The notes below the pieces were generated by a model that worked only from the letters and a program-made list of their open reading frames with translations, searched no databases and was not told where the DNA came from. From Chloroflexota bacterium (lineage in GTDB: Bacteria > Chloroflexota > Limnocylindria > Limnocylindrales > CSP1-4): a DNA stretch of 48,764 nt. Position 1 is the stretch's first letter. The number at the start of each line of letters is the position of its first letter. The stretch lies in assembly GCA_004297395.1 (NCBI GenBank), contig SCUO01000061.1:1-48764 (forward strand), given 5' to 3'. The translations under genes and the position numbers were made by a program. Positions 48,062 through 48,764 of the stretch are shown piece after piece.

Positions 48062-48764
48062 GTGTGGCGGGCCCTGCTCTTGCTCGCCCGCGTCACATGG
48101 AGACCGCACCTGATCACCACCGCCGATCCGACCGCGCCTCCCACCCCGATCCTCAACCTGCGCGACCTCGGCGGGCATCCGACCCGTGCCGGTGACGTCG
48201 TCCGGCGCGGCTTCGTCTATCGATCCGCCGATCTCGCCGGGATCGAGCCCCCGGTCGTTGCCACTGCGCTTGCCGGCCTCGGCGTTCGGACCGTCTACGA
48301 CCTTCGGACCGGCCCGGAGCGGCGGATTCATCCCGATCGCGGCATGCTCCCCGACGATACGCGCTACGTCATTGCCGATGTCATGCGCGATTCACCCGCC
48401 GGCAGCCCGGCCCACCTCTTTCGGCTCATGGCCGATGCGCGCGGCGCGGAGGCGGCCTTTGGCGCCGGACAGGGAGCGGCGATGTTCGAGGAGCGCTATC
48501 GCGAGTTCGTGACGATGCCAAGTGCTCGGCACGCATTCCGGCGGCTGTTCCTCGGCCTCGCCGACCCGGCCCGCGCGGCCGGGCTCTTCCACTGCACCAC
48601 GGGCAAGGACCGGACCGGCTGGGCCGCCGCGGCCCTGCTCCTCCTCCTGGATGTCCCGGAAGATGCAGTCCGGGCTGACTATCTCGCCAGCAACGCCGCG
48701 CTCCGGGCGGTGATGATCCCCGCCCTCGAACGCTTCGAGGCTGCCGGTGGCAACCCGGCCTGGC
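48062..48764 (+). CDS. Tyrosine-protein-phosphatase-like protein (3' end outside window)
   Basis: At least 234 residues; the frame is still open at the window edge. The catalytic loop HCTTGKDRTGW (HCx5R with Lys-Asp) sits about residue 178. The early LNLRDLGGHPTRAGDVVRRG and VYRSADLAGI are the N-terminal signature of the bacterial tyrosine/serine phosphatase family related to MptpB and DSP-like enzymes. The HCxxGKDRTG loop is typical of the lipid/protein dual-specificity branch, which can dephosphorylate phosphoinositides. GTG 48062 is assumed (GCAGGGG upstream); TTG 48080 is also possible. The conserved domain starts around 48149. Confidence 0.85.
   Translation, partial: MWRALLLLARVTWRPHLITTADPTAPPTPILNLRDLGGHPTRAGDVVRRGFVYRSADLAGIEPPVVATALAGLGVRTVYDLRTGPERRIHPDRGMLPDDTRYVIADVMRDSPAGSPAHLFRLMADARGAEAAFGAGQGAAMFEERYREFVTMPSARHAFRRLFLGLADPARAAGLFHCTTGKDRTGWAAAALLLLLDVPEDAVRADYLASNAALRAVMIPALERFEAAGGNPAW

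Overview
The window is a high-GC (roughly 72 percent) bacterial chromosome segment with dense, often overlapping genes and no tRNA, rRNA, CRISPR array, prophage or insertion sequence that I can see. Codon bias, many GTG starts, frequent probable leaderless promoters, two MttB-superfamily methyltransferases and a group-4 hydrogenase-like operon suggest an uncultured soil or freshwater Chloroflexota (Limnocylindria/Ellin6529-like) or, less likely, a deep actinobacterium. No taxonomic marker gene is present, so this is inference.

Layout. 1-1381: 3' end of acetate kinase and a convergent TMEM175-type channel. 1456-9568: an ArsR-family regulator with a palindromic operator, then a tightly overlapping seven-gene operon (hyfB, C, E, F, G, H, I) for a membrane-bound group-4 [NiFe]-hydrogenase-like complex. 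9565-11125: TetR regulator and alpha/beta hydrolase, with a promoter and two matching operators. 11242-16352: two non-pyrrolysine MttB-like methyltransferases flanking an ECF sigma/anti-sigma pair. 16605-19375: YggT protein, full-length transketolase and a small disordered protein. 19680-22269: small membrane, zinc-ribbon and lipoprotein genes and a 42-residue membrane peptide coupled to CorA. 22266-25664: a 1132-residue multi-PAS/GAF histidine kinase. 26412-28718: glycogen-debranching-type glycosidase. 28856-32480: a run of small, probably stress-related proteins (GlsB/YmgE type, HAD-like, charged LEA-like, two-helix ferritin-like) and a glycosyltransferase. 32539-37876: GT4 glycosyltransferase, OmpR-type response regulator, bifunctional penicillin-binding protein. 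38016-43620: zinc-ribbon protein, HIT hydrolase, prmA, dnaJ, polysaccharide deacetylase. 44008-47902: family-5-type uracil-DNA glycosylase, a NodIJ/Drr-type ABC exporter and a nucleoside deaminase. 48062-end: tyrosine-phosphatase-like gene cut by the window edge.

The most notable unit is the hydrogenase operon. It keeps all four Cys that bind NiFe in the large subunit, but that subunit ends exactly at the Arg where E. coli HycE is cleaved. The ferredoxin subunit has Ser in place of one cluster Cys, and no formate dehydrogenase gene is adjacent. The ArsR-plus-Hyf gene order resembles the hypoxia-responsive Rv0081-Rv0087 locus of Mycobacterium tuberculosis. Other points are two copies of one operator around a TetR-type promoter, a tiny peptide coupled to CorA through an apparent CTG start, and a recurring TANNNT box 6-9 bases before start codons that points to leaderless transcription.
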